Assembly (NCBI GenBank): GCA_946902875.1
Contig: OX336338.1
Coordinates: forward strand, 6,687,971-6,751,970
DNA from: Nematopogon swammerdamellus
Lineage: Eukaryota > Arthropoda > Insecta > Lepidoptera > Adelidae
DNA: 64,000 nt
Reading direction: 5' to 3'
Positions 41,395 through 50,844 of this stretch are shown here, piece after piece. Position 1 is the stretch's first letter, and each line of letters starts with the position of its first letter. A program made the translations under genes and the position numbers. The notes below the pieces were generated by a model. The model was not told the DNA's origin. It made no database searches and saw nothing but the letters and a program-made list of their open reading frames with translations.

Positions 41395-42085
41395 TGCAAG
41401 TTCCTCCGAGCAGCGTCCATGATAGGAGGAACAGACTGATTGACCCTAAAAATCGTCTGTGACTCAGAGACTCCCGACAATCAGTCAGTTTCGGACGGTT
41501 CCAGACGGACTGCTCGGCGCTGTATTGATTCCAAGAACACCAGCAGATACTGGGAGCTGCCTTGTGGCTACAGCATTCCCGCGCCGGACTAATCTGCGAG
41601 TTGTATAACGTAAGTTGTTGTGCCGGTGAGACGAACCTCCGATTGCGGTATAAGATAAGATCCCCAGTGTTATAGGTACATTTTTGGCTGTGGCCTAAAC
41701 CTCACGTCTTTGCAAAACTTTGCAGACCAGTAGGTCTAGGTCCTTCGAGACAGGAACGTGGAAACTTGCAAAGAAAGGAAAGTGGTCAACCATAGCAGAG
41801 AATACACAGCATTGCGACTTGCGAACCGTGAAGGCAACAAAGTTCTCATTGTCCCAAGTGGCAACTTTTTCAAGAACCTTATCTCTGCGCACCGTTATCA
41901 ACAACATAACGGTGCGCATTGCGTACATCTCTGCTTTTCCAGTCCTTGACATAACCTTCATGCCCTGTGATGTCACTGCGTAACTGTGAATCATTCCCAG
42001 CGACAGTAAATCAGTAATGAAGATTAACAATAACGTAGGTGACAGCACAGAGCCCTGCGGGACACCAGCGTTAGGAAAGTCATCC
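41395..42085 (-). pseudogene. LINE-A, heavily decayed RT copy
   Basis: Minus reading shows MLSPTLLLIFITDLLSLG (from the LSPTLFLLHINDMLSLG region), a destroyed active-site box where YADD should be, and FVAFTVRKSQCCVFS (from VEFNASKTQVCAFS). Upstream 'ggtgtcccgcagggctctg' corresponds to GVPQGS. Deletions and frameshifts throughout. Much older than the copy at 4.5 kb. Confidence 0.7.
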
Positions 42086-42557
42086 GACTTCGCACCATCA
42101 ATCCAATGAAATCAAATCTAATCAAAATAATTAATTAGATATTTGTAGTGGTGTAACAGTGACATTTATATAAATATATATAAAATTTACTTCCACAAAT
42201 TTACTGGGTAGACGTGCAAAGGCATCTGCCACAGCACTCCTTCAGAAAGCTGTGCAAGGACACACAAATTCTGTAAGTATATTCCATTAATACAAATATA
42301 ATGAAATCAATAATTCGATCTCAATATCCTAAATATAAATTATAAAATTATTAAGTTAAATAAACTAGCTCATTAGAATAATAAAATTTATAAATACCCT
42401 ACAAACATCACCTCATTTAAATCACAACTGATTCTCAATTTATTATGCTCAATCATAAAATTATATAGGTACAAAGTCATAAAATCATCGTACAATAATA
42501 GAATTATCAAATTCACTAAACCAAAATCCTTCCTTCCTTATTATTCTTATCCTTCCT
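42086..42557. other. Unassigned AT-rich stretch
   Basis: Nothing recognised; mostly low-complexity A/T. Confidence 0.3.
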
Positions 42558-42962
42558 TCCTTACCTATAATAAAATCCAACGTCTGCTTTCTGTCTGTCT
42601 GAGTGTCTGTCTGTCCGCTTATAACTCGAGAACCACTGAACCGATTTTAATAAAACAAAATTCTACGGATAGCTTGATTCTTCCCATCAACTATAGTCTA
42701 CTTACTATTACGCTAAATAGCTTATGAGGTTAGCAGTGAAGTTCCTTACCTATAATAAAATCCAACGTCTGCTTTCTGTCTGTCTGAGTGTCTGTCTGTC
42801 CGCTTATAACTCGAGAACCACTGAACCGATTTTAATAAAACAAAATTCTACGGATAGCTTGATTCTTCCCATCAACTATAGGCTACTTACTATCACGCTA
42901 AATAGCTTATGAGGTTAGCAGTGAAGTGAAATATGAGAGCGGGCGGAGCCGCGGGCACAGCT
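42558..42962 (+). repeat. 'cgtctgctttctg' repeat, recent tandem duplication
   Basis: Two head-to-tail copies of about 185 bp (42558-42742 and 42743 onward) differ at only about three positions, such as 'agtctacttactattac' versus 'aggctacttactatcac'. Only the second carries the family end 'gggcggagccgcgggcac'. Same family as 13972 and 21569. Confidence 0.65.
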
Positions 42963-43202
42963 TGTATAATATAAATCATAAAATTCTAATTAACTAAAAG
43001 TATAACTATTAACTAACTTTACAAAAAAATTTACAAATTCTTAAAATAATGTTATGCTATAATACAATAGATAGCCAGATAGCCAATAGGTAGTTTTATA
43101 AAAACATTTGTCAACTAACCATTTACATGTAGGTATAATCCTACTTTAAAATTATCAAATACCAACTCTCTATAATGTTATTTGGTATTTCAATAACTTT
43201 TT

Positions 43203-43395
43203 TTTTTCTTTTTTTTTAAATATTGTAATTTATTTATTAAAAACATGAATTAAAAATGGAAAAAACAACAGATTAAAATCAAAGTAAAACTAAATTAAAA
43301 TAAACAACTCCTCCATTGGGAAGGTTAACGTGGTCCCAAGAACCGAAGCAGCGTTCCCCCGCTGAATGGCCACGCTTATCTTTGGAGTATCTTTT
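43203..43395 (-). pseudogene. Retrotransposon C-terminus ('IQRGNAASVLG') with poly(A)
   Basis: The minus frame reads PKISVAIQRGNAASVLGTT, then FPMEELF and a stop. About 130 bp later it ends in an A-rich tail. The IQRGNAA motif closes the same kind of protein that contains the RPDG nuclease-like segment seen at 45960-46340, so the two are probably pieces of one element family. Only the last codons survive here. Confidence 0.5.
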
Positions 43396-43992
43396 GAGTA
43401 ATTTTATTTCAATAACTATTTTTATTGCCTTAAATAGACACTTTTGAGAAATAATGTCGTAATCGGTTGTTTCGCGCGTGGATTTTCTTTTCCTCTAGTG
43501 TTATATTTATGTATAAAGATGCAACCGTTATTACATTGAGCTTTTTAAAATCCAGACGAAGAGGGAGCCACCCGCCACTGGCAATCCGGGCGCAGAGCTT
43601 TGGAGGGATGCCTTAAGACGGAAGCTTGCCCTTTATACGTCTATGAAGCTTGCATAGAGTGTATGTATATTTATAAATATGTATGTATGTACAATGTACA
43701 TGTGTGTCCGAGGCATTAGGCAGAGGTATTGGTAAATACTAACGTGTTCAATTATTAGGAGCATTTAAATTTGTATGCGTACCTACATCGGTTATCGAGG
43801 ACCGCGAGCCCAAGTGAGTGATTTAGTAATTGTGTTGGATTGCGTTCTCTATCACTTAGGCCTTAGAGACTCGGGGCCCTAGCTAGAGTACTATGGGGCT
43901 GATGTTAACAAATCATTTTAATAATAAAAAAAGGACCGCTTTTTCGAGCCAGCGCAGTAGTGGTTTTAATTATAAGGCCTGTTAATATGACA
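43396..43992. other. Unassigned stretch
   Basis: A short segment at 43560-43650 reads GAELWRDALRRKLALYTSMK on the plus strand and could be a scrap of a retroelement protein. Otherwise nothing recognised. Confidence 0.3.
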
Positions 43993-44341
43993 ACTAGCTT
44001 TTGCCCGCGGCTTCGCTCGCGTGAAATTCGTATTTAAAAAGAAGAAAGTGATTAAGACCGCTACCGTACCTTTATTTCGGCGCGCGGAACAATTTGGTTT
44101 ATATGAGATTTAGCCTGTCCTGTGTATCGTATAGGCAAATGTGCTTGTAATAAATTTCATTAAATTCGGATGATCGGTTTAAGAGTTATGGAGGAAGATA
44201 CATACATACATACATACAGAAAAGATTTCTAAAAACTATAATTTTAATTTTAATATCATATATAGAGTCTAAAAACGCAGTGTCTCATAAAACAAAGTAA
44301 CTTACTCCATGACCATCCCTTACAGATTTATTATTAGTATT
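43993..44341 (+). repeat. 'gcccgcggcttcgctcgcg' repeat
   Basis: Homologous to 19256-19625 from 'ctagcttttgcccgcggc' to 'gatttattattagtat'. Contains a (CATA)n run at about 44200. Confidence 0.6.
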
Positions 44342-44696
44342 GATTGATGATTGATGATATTGATTGATATACATGAAAAATGTTTTACATTTTACATTAC
44401 CTATGTGTCACTTCCCACACTAAACTAAGTTTGTCCTGTGGGAAGTAACCTATCATAAAACATACAATTTTGATAACTTTACAGGTACCCACTACCCAGT
44501 CACCTTCTAAACACTAACTATAGAATAAATAATTATCTAGTTTATTGCCTAGATACCTGTTATTCGGCCTGGTATTGTTTACTTACTGCAGTTAATTCTA
44601 GACCAGGGATACGAACAGGTAAGATTTGATAGAAAATATCGGTAATTTATTGCTCCAAAAATATTTCACTAAATAATTTTACATTTAATATATATA

Positions 44697-44757
44697 TATA
44701 GAGGCCTATGTCCAGCAGTGGACCGACACAGGCTGAAGATGATGATGATGATGATAA
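44697..44757 (+). repeat. RTE-type LINE 3' tail
   Basis: 'gaggcctatgtccagcag', 'tggaccgacacaggctg' then (GAT)n; identical class to 7516 and 61305. The flanks 44342-44696 and 44758-45425 hold no recognised feature. Confidence 0.6.
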
Positions 44758-45425
44758 TACTATAATATACGACATATAAGTACGTACGGTGCAACATCGA
44801 GATACTGAGGCCGCCTCATAATTTAATGGGTAGGTTCACATGAAAGAGGACGTTATAAATTTCTCAGTATACACCTACGTATGTATGCGTGCTTGTCGTT
44901 GTCGCTGCGCGCCAGCATCTCTTTATATGCTCTTTCTATTTCAATTGCTTCCTGAACAAATTCCGCGCAGCCGCTGGCTGCATCCGACAAACTCGACAAG
45001 CTACCGACAACTATGAGTAGTCGTTAGGTACTCCCATATTCAAACAGTTTGACATTAAACATACGGAGGGCAAGCAAGCCAGTAAAATGGGTTATGGAAT
45101 TGGTTTATTGCAGAATAAAATATTTACTAAACTACAAACTAAACTTGAATTGGTTGAAGTGAAACTTTTTGGACCTAACTCAGAAAAAGTGAAACGTCAC
45201 GAAAATACGAACGGAAGTTGTTGCGAGCTGCCCAGCCAATGAGGAGCGATGGCTGCGGTGCCCAACGCCATCTTTAAGAGAATTTTGGAGTCGAACCATT
45301 GTATAAGTTGAAAGGAAAATCGTATAGACGGCGCTCTCCCGATCGAAATTAAATTAATAATTTGGATTTTAATACAAAGCGTAAAAAGCTTCGCTTCTGT
45401 TGGTTTCCCACGACACATCACCTTT

Positions 45426-45700
45426 ATTTTTGACGTGATGACGTCACGTCTTATAAATTGATGAGCACCGGCTGCACGTACGAAAGCGTGTCACGTTGAT
45501 ATTCAAAGTTACCATGGAAACGTCTTAAGAAGTAAAACTGCCAAGATCAGACAACAGAAGTTTTGATGGCCAGTCACAAGATGATTAATCTTTCTACTGG
45601 AAATAGAAATTACTGATCTTTGATCTATGTACTACGATTATTCCACGTCATCACGTAAAACTATCGTCCGTATATAAACCGACTTTACAGACAACCAATT
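45426..45700 (-). mobile_element. Non-autonomous element (ttggttgtctg family), minus strand
   Basis: Reverse-complement homologue of 29278-29605: 'atttttgacgtgatgacg' at one end and 'gactttacagacaacca' at the other. The inside differs in part. Non-coding. Confidence 0.55.
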
Positions 45701-45959
45701 TTTTACTAGCTGTTGCCCGCGGCTTCGCTCGCATGAAATTCGTATTTCAAAGAAGAATCTAAGCAACTAACGGCGAGGCCGAAGGGCGAGCTGCGTTCAG
45801 GTAAACCAAAAACCCTCTTCCGCCTTCGGGCCTCACCCTTAATGACTTTCTTTCTTCGATAGAATATAATATTCATCTATTTATTTCATAAAATATAAAA
45901 AAGTAATATTAATAACTAAATAATTTAAAACCTACCTAACAAACATTAAAATAACTATC

Positions 45960-46340
45960 ACAAAAGGGGTGGGGGACACGGGTCACCAGTTGCGTCCATC
46001 AGCCGGGGCCCAAGCCTCTTCAAGAAGCTTTTGGCTTCACTGACTGCTCCACGGACCGAGGGTTTCGACCGCGAACGCAACAAATTCGAAATCTTGAATT
46101 ATATTTCTATAATATTTGTTGCGTTCGAGGCTCTCCGCCCCGGCCTCGGCCGCGCCAGCCGCTCTTGAAGGTGCCCGAACGTGATTTGGAGCCAATGTGA
46201 GAACACAAATGGCATCCCACATCAAAGACCTACCCTTAGCCCATGGAACTAAGGTGATACCATCGGGCCTCTTGCCATCCAGCCTGGAATAACCGCAAGA
46301 TTTTAGGATGCACGGTATGTTGCCGCCAGAAGCGTGGACT
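45960..46340 (-). pseudogene. RPDG-type nuclease-like C-terminal domain fragment
   Basis: The minus frame reads KRPDGITLVPWAKGRSLMWD, then CVLTLAPNHV, ERNKYYRN and FVAFAVETLGPWS. A one-base frameshift precedes SEAKSFLKRLGPRLMDATGD. The spaced RPDG, WD and ETLGPW pattern belongs to a widespread retroelement-associated C-terminal domain that I take to be PD-(D/E)XK-like; that assignment is from memory. The fragment is 5' and 3' truncated and sits between foldback arms. Confidence 0.55.
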
Positions 46341-46379
46341 TTATAATAAAATTTAAATTAAATTAACTCAATCTTAATA

Positions 46380-47300
46380 TCGCTTAGTTACCTACTTTAT
46401 TCGAGATGGTTTAGTTTCTTCCTGAACGCAGATCGGCCTTCGGCCTGGCCCTTAGTTACTTGTTTTCTTCGAGATGGTTTATCATTTATCAGAACGTAGC
46501 TCGGCCTTCGGCCTCGCCTTAGTTACTTACTTTCTTCAAGAAGGTTTACCTTCTTCCTGAACGAAGCTCGGTCTTCGGCCTCGCCCTTAGTTACTTGCTT
46601 TCTTCGAGATGGTTTAATGTTTATCAGAACGTAGCTCGGCCTTCGGCCTCGCCTTAGTTACTTACTTTCTTCAAGATGGTTTAGCTTCTTTCGGAACGCA
46701 GCTCGGCCTTCGGCCTCGCCCTTAGTTACTTGCTTTCTTCGAGATGGTTTATTATTTATCAGAACGTAGCTTGGTCTTCGGCCTCGCCTTAGTTACTTAC
46801 TTTCTTCAAGATGGTTTAGCTTCTTCCTGAACGCAGCTCGGCCTTCGGCCTCGCCCTTAGTTACTTGTTTTCTTCGAGATGGTTTATTATTTATCAGAAC
46901 GAAGCTCAGCCTTCGGCCTCGCCTTAGTTACTTACTTTCTTCAAGATGGTTTAGCTTCTTCCTGAACGCAGCTCGGCATTCGGCCTCGCCCTTAGTTACT
47001 TGCTTTCTTCGATATGGTTTATTATTTATAAAAATGTAGCTCGGCCTTCGGCCTCGCCTTAGTTACTTACTTTCTTCAAGATGGTTCAGATTCTTCCTGA
47101 ACGCAGATCGGCCTTCGGCCTCAGAACGTAGCTCGGCCTTCGGCCTCGCCGTAGTTACTTACTTTCTTCAAGATGGTTTAGCTTCTTCCTGAACGCAGCT
47201 CGGCCTGCGGCCTCGCCCATAGTTACTTACTTTATTCAAGAATGTTTTTCTTCTTCCTGAACTCAGCTCCGACTTCCGCCTCGCCCTTAGTTACTTTCAT
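46380..47300 (+). repeat. Dimeric higher-order tandem array
   Basis: About 14 units of 66-68 bp containing 'ctcggccttcggcctcgcc'. Two subtypes alternate: one has 'atttatcagaacgtagc', the other 'cttcttcctgaacgcagc'. The repeat period is therefore about 134 bp. Toward the right end (47100-47300) units shorten and mutate, as expected at array edges. Confidence 0.7.
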
Positions 47301-47579
47301 CGAGAAAGAATATCGCTTTTAGTTACTTACTTTATTTTTTTTTTAATACGAATTTCACGCGAGCTAATCTGCGGTCAACAGAAATATAAATTGCACCAAT
47401 GACAGCGACGTAAGTTCGACTTAAATTTTTTTTTTATTTATCAAACATTTTGTCACCGGCCAGCTCACGTCGAGTTCTCCGTTGTCAACTTGACATTTAA
47501 AATGGTTTTTTACCTTTACTTTGGATTATGTGATTTTAAGTGCGCAATAATATTTATAATAACTTTAATTTTTATTATA

Positions 47580-47750
47580 TTTTTTTGTTTATTATGTTAA
47601 TCCGGGATATACACTGTCACTATACAAAGTTTCGTCAAATTCCGTTCAGTGGTTTTTCCGTGATGCGCGCACAAATAAACAGAGATTATTAATTTTACGA
47701 TTTTATTATACCGTCTACGTATAGAATAGATATAGATAGATAGATAGATG
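47580..47750 (-). repeat. Repeat related to 21771-22265, ending in (ATAG)n
   Basis: Inverted match to 21900-21990 ('cactgtcactatacaaag', 'cagtggtttttccgtgatg'). A short (GATA)n microsatellite at 47728-47748 follows. Confidence 0.45.
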
Positions 47751-47830
47751 ACCCCTTTGTCCGCCTTGTAGCTGGCATAGCGCCTCTCTGAGCGTGGTTT
47801 AGCGAGGAGTGGCTGTGTCTATCTTCCTTT
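47750..47830 (+). pseudogene. LINE-B 3' scrap
   Basis: 'gctggcatagcgcctctc' and 'gcgtggtttagcgagga' match 17000-17050. Contains only the last codons and early 3' UTR. Confidence 0.45.
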
Positions 47831-47929
47831 GAACTTTTGGGTACAGAAACTAGTGCCGGTTATGCACAAAAAAAAATATTATTACATAAATTTTTTGAGT
47901 AATATTCCTATTTTGTTTCTCTCACGAGT

Positions 47930-48050
47930 TTACCAGTTCTGTGGAGGAAAGATCTGCAGAACCGATTGGTATGCATCCGTGGTAAGTCCAGCGTATAGGG
48001 ATGCAACCCTGCCCAGTGCGCGTGGAGGTGGAAAGGGGACGGCTGTAGTG
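47930..48050 (-). pseudogene. LINE-A scrap
   Basis: Very close to 4678-4800 of LINE-A; minus reading gives HPYTLDLPRMHTNRFCRSFL, nearly identical to the C-terminal part of the RT frame. About 120 bp, both ends truncated. High similarity suggests a copy of similar age to the one at 4.5 kb. Confidence 0.65.
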
Positions 48051-48189
48051 CACTTTGTTGTTGAGTAACTAATATAAATATAATATCGCTACTCAAAAGG
48101 AAATGTTAATTTTTTCAAGTTTATGTAAATAAGTGATATTCCTAAAAAAAATAGTTTTAAAATTATTTTTTCTTTCAAACACCATTATT

Positions 48190-48345
48190 GAAGTAATAGG
48201 TACGTCATATAGTGCCATCTGTTGTTGAGGAACTAAATCAACATTAATAACGTCATGTAGTGCAATTTGCTGTTTAGTAACTAATATAAATACATAGATA
48301 TGTAATCAACAGATGGCACTACACGACAGCAGGTGGCGTCACTGA
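48190..48345. repeat. Small inverted pair around 'tagtgccatctgttg'
   Basis: 'gtgccatctgttgttgag' near 48211 is mirrored by 'caacagatggcacta' near 48303; variants recur at 48047 and 48252. Probably a fragment of a short element. Confidence 0.35.
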
Positions 48346-48559
48346 TTGGTATCTTGGATTGGTATAGATTATTTTTTACCAATTTGTTGTTGAGTATGCA
48401 GGGAGTATTATGGCTGTAGAATAACTTAACAAATACATATAAAAAGGACACGACTGCGCTCAAAGTTGTAGAAGTACAAAGAACGCTAACTTATAACGAG
48501 GCGAACACATACATTGAAGGATGCTATGTCAAGCCACCAGAAGCATGCTGGCTATTATT

Positions 48560-49125
48560 TGCTGGGTTGCCCAGGTACGATAAACGTTCTCGAAGAAAGT
48601 AAGTAAATAAGGGCGAGGCCGAAGGCCGAGTTGCGTTCAGGAATACGATAAACCTTCTCGGAAAAAGGAAGCAACTAATTGCGAGGCCGAAGGCCGAGCT
48701 GGATTTATTTAGATAATAAACCCCTTTTCCGTCCTCGGGCCTTAACCCTTAATGACTTGCTTTCTTCGATAGTATATAATATCGTTTACGCGGACGGAAC
48801 TCGGCCTCCGACCTGGCCCATAGTTTCGTACTTTATTCGAGAAGGTTCATCGTCTTTCAGAATACAGCTGGGCCTTCGGCCTTGCCCTTAGTTAAGTAGT
48901 TACTTACTTTCTTCAGGAAGGTTTAGCTAGAACGCAGCTCGGCCTACGGCCTCGCCCTTAGTTACTTACTTTCTTCGAGGTGGCTTATTATTTATCAGGA
49001 CGGAGCTCGGCCTTCGGCCTCGCCTTAGTTATTTACTTTCTTCAAGAAGGTTTAGCTTCTTCCTGAACGCAGCTCGGCCTTCGGCCTCGCTTTAGTTACT
49101 TACATTCTTCCAGGTCTACGTTTCT
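48560..49125. mobile_element. Compact foldback-array element
   Basis: Two forward units (48575-48717), the inversion junction (48718-48785: 'ccgtcctcgggcctta', then 'aatgacttgctttcttcg'), then about five reverse units to 49110. It is the shortest and clearest example of the family, with the two arms meeting directly at the junction. Terminal sequences are lost. Confidence 0.65.
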
Positions 49126-49509
49126 CATTTTAAATTTCTTTGGTTTTTTTCCGAATATATTCTATGTACAGACCTTTTTGCATTTACGATTTTGTTATAT
49201 GTATAGATAAAACATTCCCACGGCAAACTCGAAAGACGCCGAGCGAAACTCGGGCGCCCCGGTACTTATAAATAAAATGTACACAGGTAGGTAATTCAAA
49301 TATAAATAAATAATTTTCGTAAATAGAAAATACTGCTAAATTTATCCTTCAAATGTTTTTCCCCATTCGCTCAATAAACTGGTTATCTGACGTTGGATTT
49401 TCGTTTTAAAAATATTCTTAACTGTATACCTGTGTGGAAAGTTACAGCTAACCACAACAGCGCCTTAAACAAAATGACGTACATAGATAGATAAACTGCA
49501 CACGGCAGC

Positions 49510-49545
49510 TGACGGGGCGGGGCGGGGCGGGGCGAGGAAGGCGGC
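49510..49545 (+). promoter_or_regulatory. G-quadruplex-type motif
   Basis: Four runs of GGGG separated by single C bases (ggggcggggcggggcgggg) in otherwise AT-rich DNA. Also a perfect tandem of Sp1/KLF-type boxes. Function unknown. The rest of 49126-49783 holds nothing recognised. Confidence 0.35.
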
Positions 49546-49783
49546 TGCGATCGTTCTAGTACAGCGGCCAGTGTACCGATCAAATAAAAGTTATTACCTA
49601 TAAAGATCGATACAAAGAAAGAAAATATTAAAATGTCAGTGCCTTCGCTTCATTTTGCATTACCCATCACCTACAAACACATATTTAACGGGTAGATAAT
49701 ACTTTTAGGTATTAAGGTGGCCTTTTAATAGCTTTCGTAAATATGAAATGCATTATTTTAATTCCTTTTAACATATTTTACTA

Positions 49784-50094
49784 CATACATACATAACACA
49801 CGCTGTATCCCGACAATCAGGGTAAGCAGAGTAATCGGTGTTGTGCTATAAGAACTCTGGTAAAATACAGCACAACACCGACCACCACGTTTAGCACAGT
49901 ATACGGACAAGACAACTATCAAGCAGCAAGTAAGGCACGAAGAACCCACCTGCTGCATGACTAGGTGGAAGGACTGCGCCAAGGTGAGAAGTGGCTAGCA
50001 TGTCGCCCTTTAGCGAAGTATCTTGTCCTTATCCCTTAGTCGCCTCTTACGACAAGCATGGGGAGAGATGCAGTGGGGCTCACGGTTCCCGCCC
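49784..50094 (-). mobile_element. SINE-Y, complete with 12-bp target duplication
   Basis: Flanked by 'catattttacta' at 49772-49783 and 50095-50106. Minus reading: 'ggggcgggaaccgtgag' (variant head), 'catgcttgtcgtaagagg', 'atagcacaacaccgatta', 'cagcgtgtgttatgtatg' tail. About 311 bp. Confidence 0.8.
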
Positions 50095-50106
50095 CATATT
50101 TTACTA

Positions 50107-50433
50107 TAGAAGAGTAAATTCTTATATACAGGTTGTACGGCACATCGACCGACAAATTTTTTTTGTAGGTAAGTGGGGTCATTTGCAACATTTTGACCAA
50201 TGATACCTTTTGTCAAATATCACGTGGTATCGAGATACGATTTTTTTTTCTTTATTTTTGAAAATTACCAAAATCCCAGCTGTAAACCCTTGTAACTTTT
50301 TTGTTTATGATTGTACGAAATAAAATTGATTGAATTTTAAGATGTATCCTTGTTCTAGAAAAAATATTATTTGATGAAGTTAATACCATGAAAAGGTCTT
50401 ATGACCTCCCGAAGTACCGAGGACTAGTAAAAA
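50107..50433. other. Unassigned stretch left of the palindrome
   Basis: AT-rich with no gene. This is the left flank of the palindrome carrying the retrotransposon. Confidence 0.3.
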
Positions 50434-50539
50434 TATGACAGAATCTTAATTTCTTAATTTAAAAAAAACTGACAGCAATTGATGGCTTCATTTTCTTTTA
50501 AAAAGTTTCCCTAGTTTACGCCATTTCCAACGGTATACC
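50434..50539. repeat. Left arm of a palindrome split by the retrotransposon
   Basis: About 105 bp ending inward with 'acgccatttccaac' plus GGTATACC (50532-50539). Its reverse complement is found at 53969-54080 with about 90% identity, including 'tcaattgctgtcagtttt'. Without the 3.43-kb insert the two arms would abut with no spacer at the GGTATACC dyad. Confidence 0.8.
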
Positions 50540-50551
50540 ACATGTCACACA

Positions 50552-50760
50552 AATAATTCACTGTGGTCAAAATTAGGGACAGAGAGAGAACAGAACGACA
50601 ACACGGGCACTTATCGATGGTCGCTTCCCGTATTGAGAGCGTTTTCGGGAGCATTTTCAAATTTAGAACATGTACCGGTCGCGGGGGCACTTTGTTCAAT
50701 TCTCCTTAATGTTTAGACTCTTGCAAATTATCCCTAATTTTGACCACATAGTGAATTATA
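50552..50760. repeat. 3' UTR inverted repeat of the retrotransposon
   Basis: Arms 'aattcactgtggtc' plus 'aaaattaggga' (50555-50579) and the complement at 50731-50758 (2-base insertion) can pair, bracketing about 150 bp between the stop codon side and the 3' end. It may be the structured 3' RNA that such RTs recognise, or a separate small TIR element inserted there. Confidence 0.5.
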
Positions 50761-50844
50761 TGTGTATGTAACAGGAAGGTGTGGATCTAAGCTTACGATG
50801 GCTTCACCGAACATATCCGGGCCCATCGGCAGTAGATGAGGGTA

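Larger units (their letters stand above)
45704..47391. mobile_element. Foldback element with long tandem right arm and captured nuclease fragment
   Basis: Left end 'actagctgttgcccgcgg' with one forward array unit and an inversion junction (45815-45865). Right end 'acgaatttcacgcgagc' near 47350 with a reverse array of about 14 units at 46380-47300. Between them lies the minus-strand RPDG fragment. The right arm alternates two unit types (see the array entry). Element ends are mirrored as in 38622-40213. Confidence 0.6.

Noticed and set aside
46380..47300. CRISPR-like array
   Set aside because: Regular repeats, but units are contiguous without unique spacers, diverge gradually, and the context is eukaryotic.
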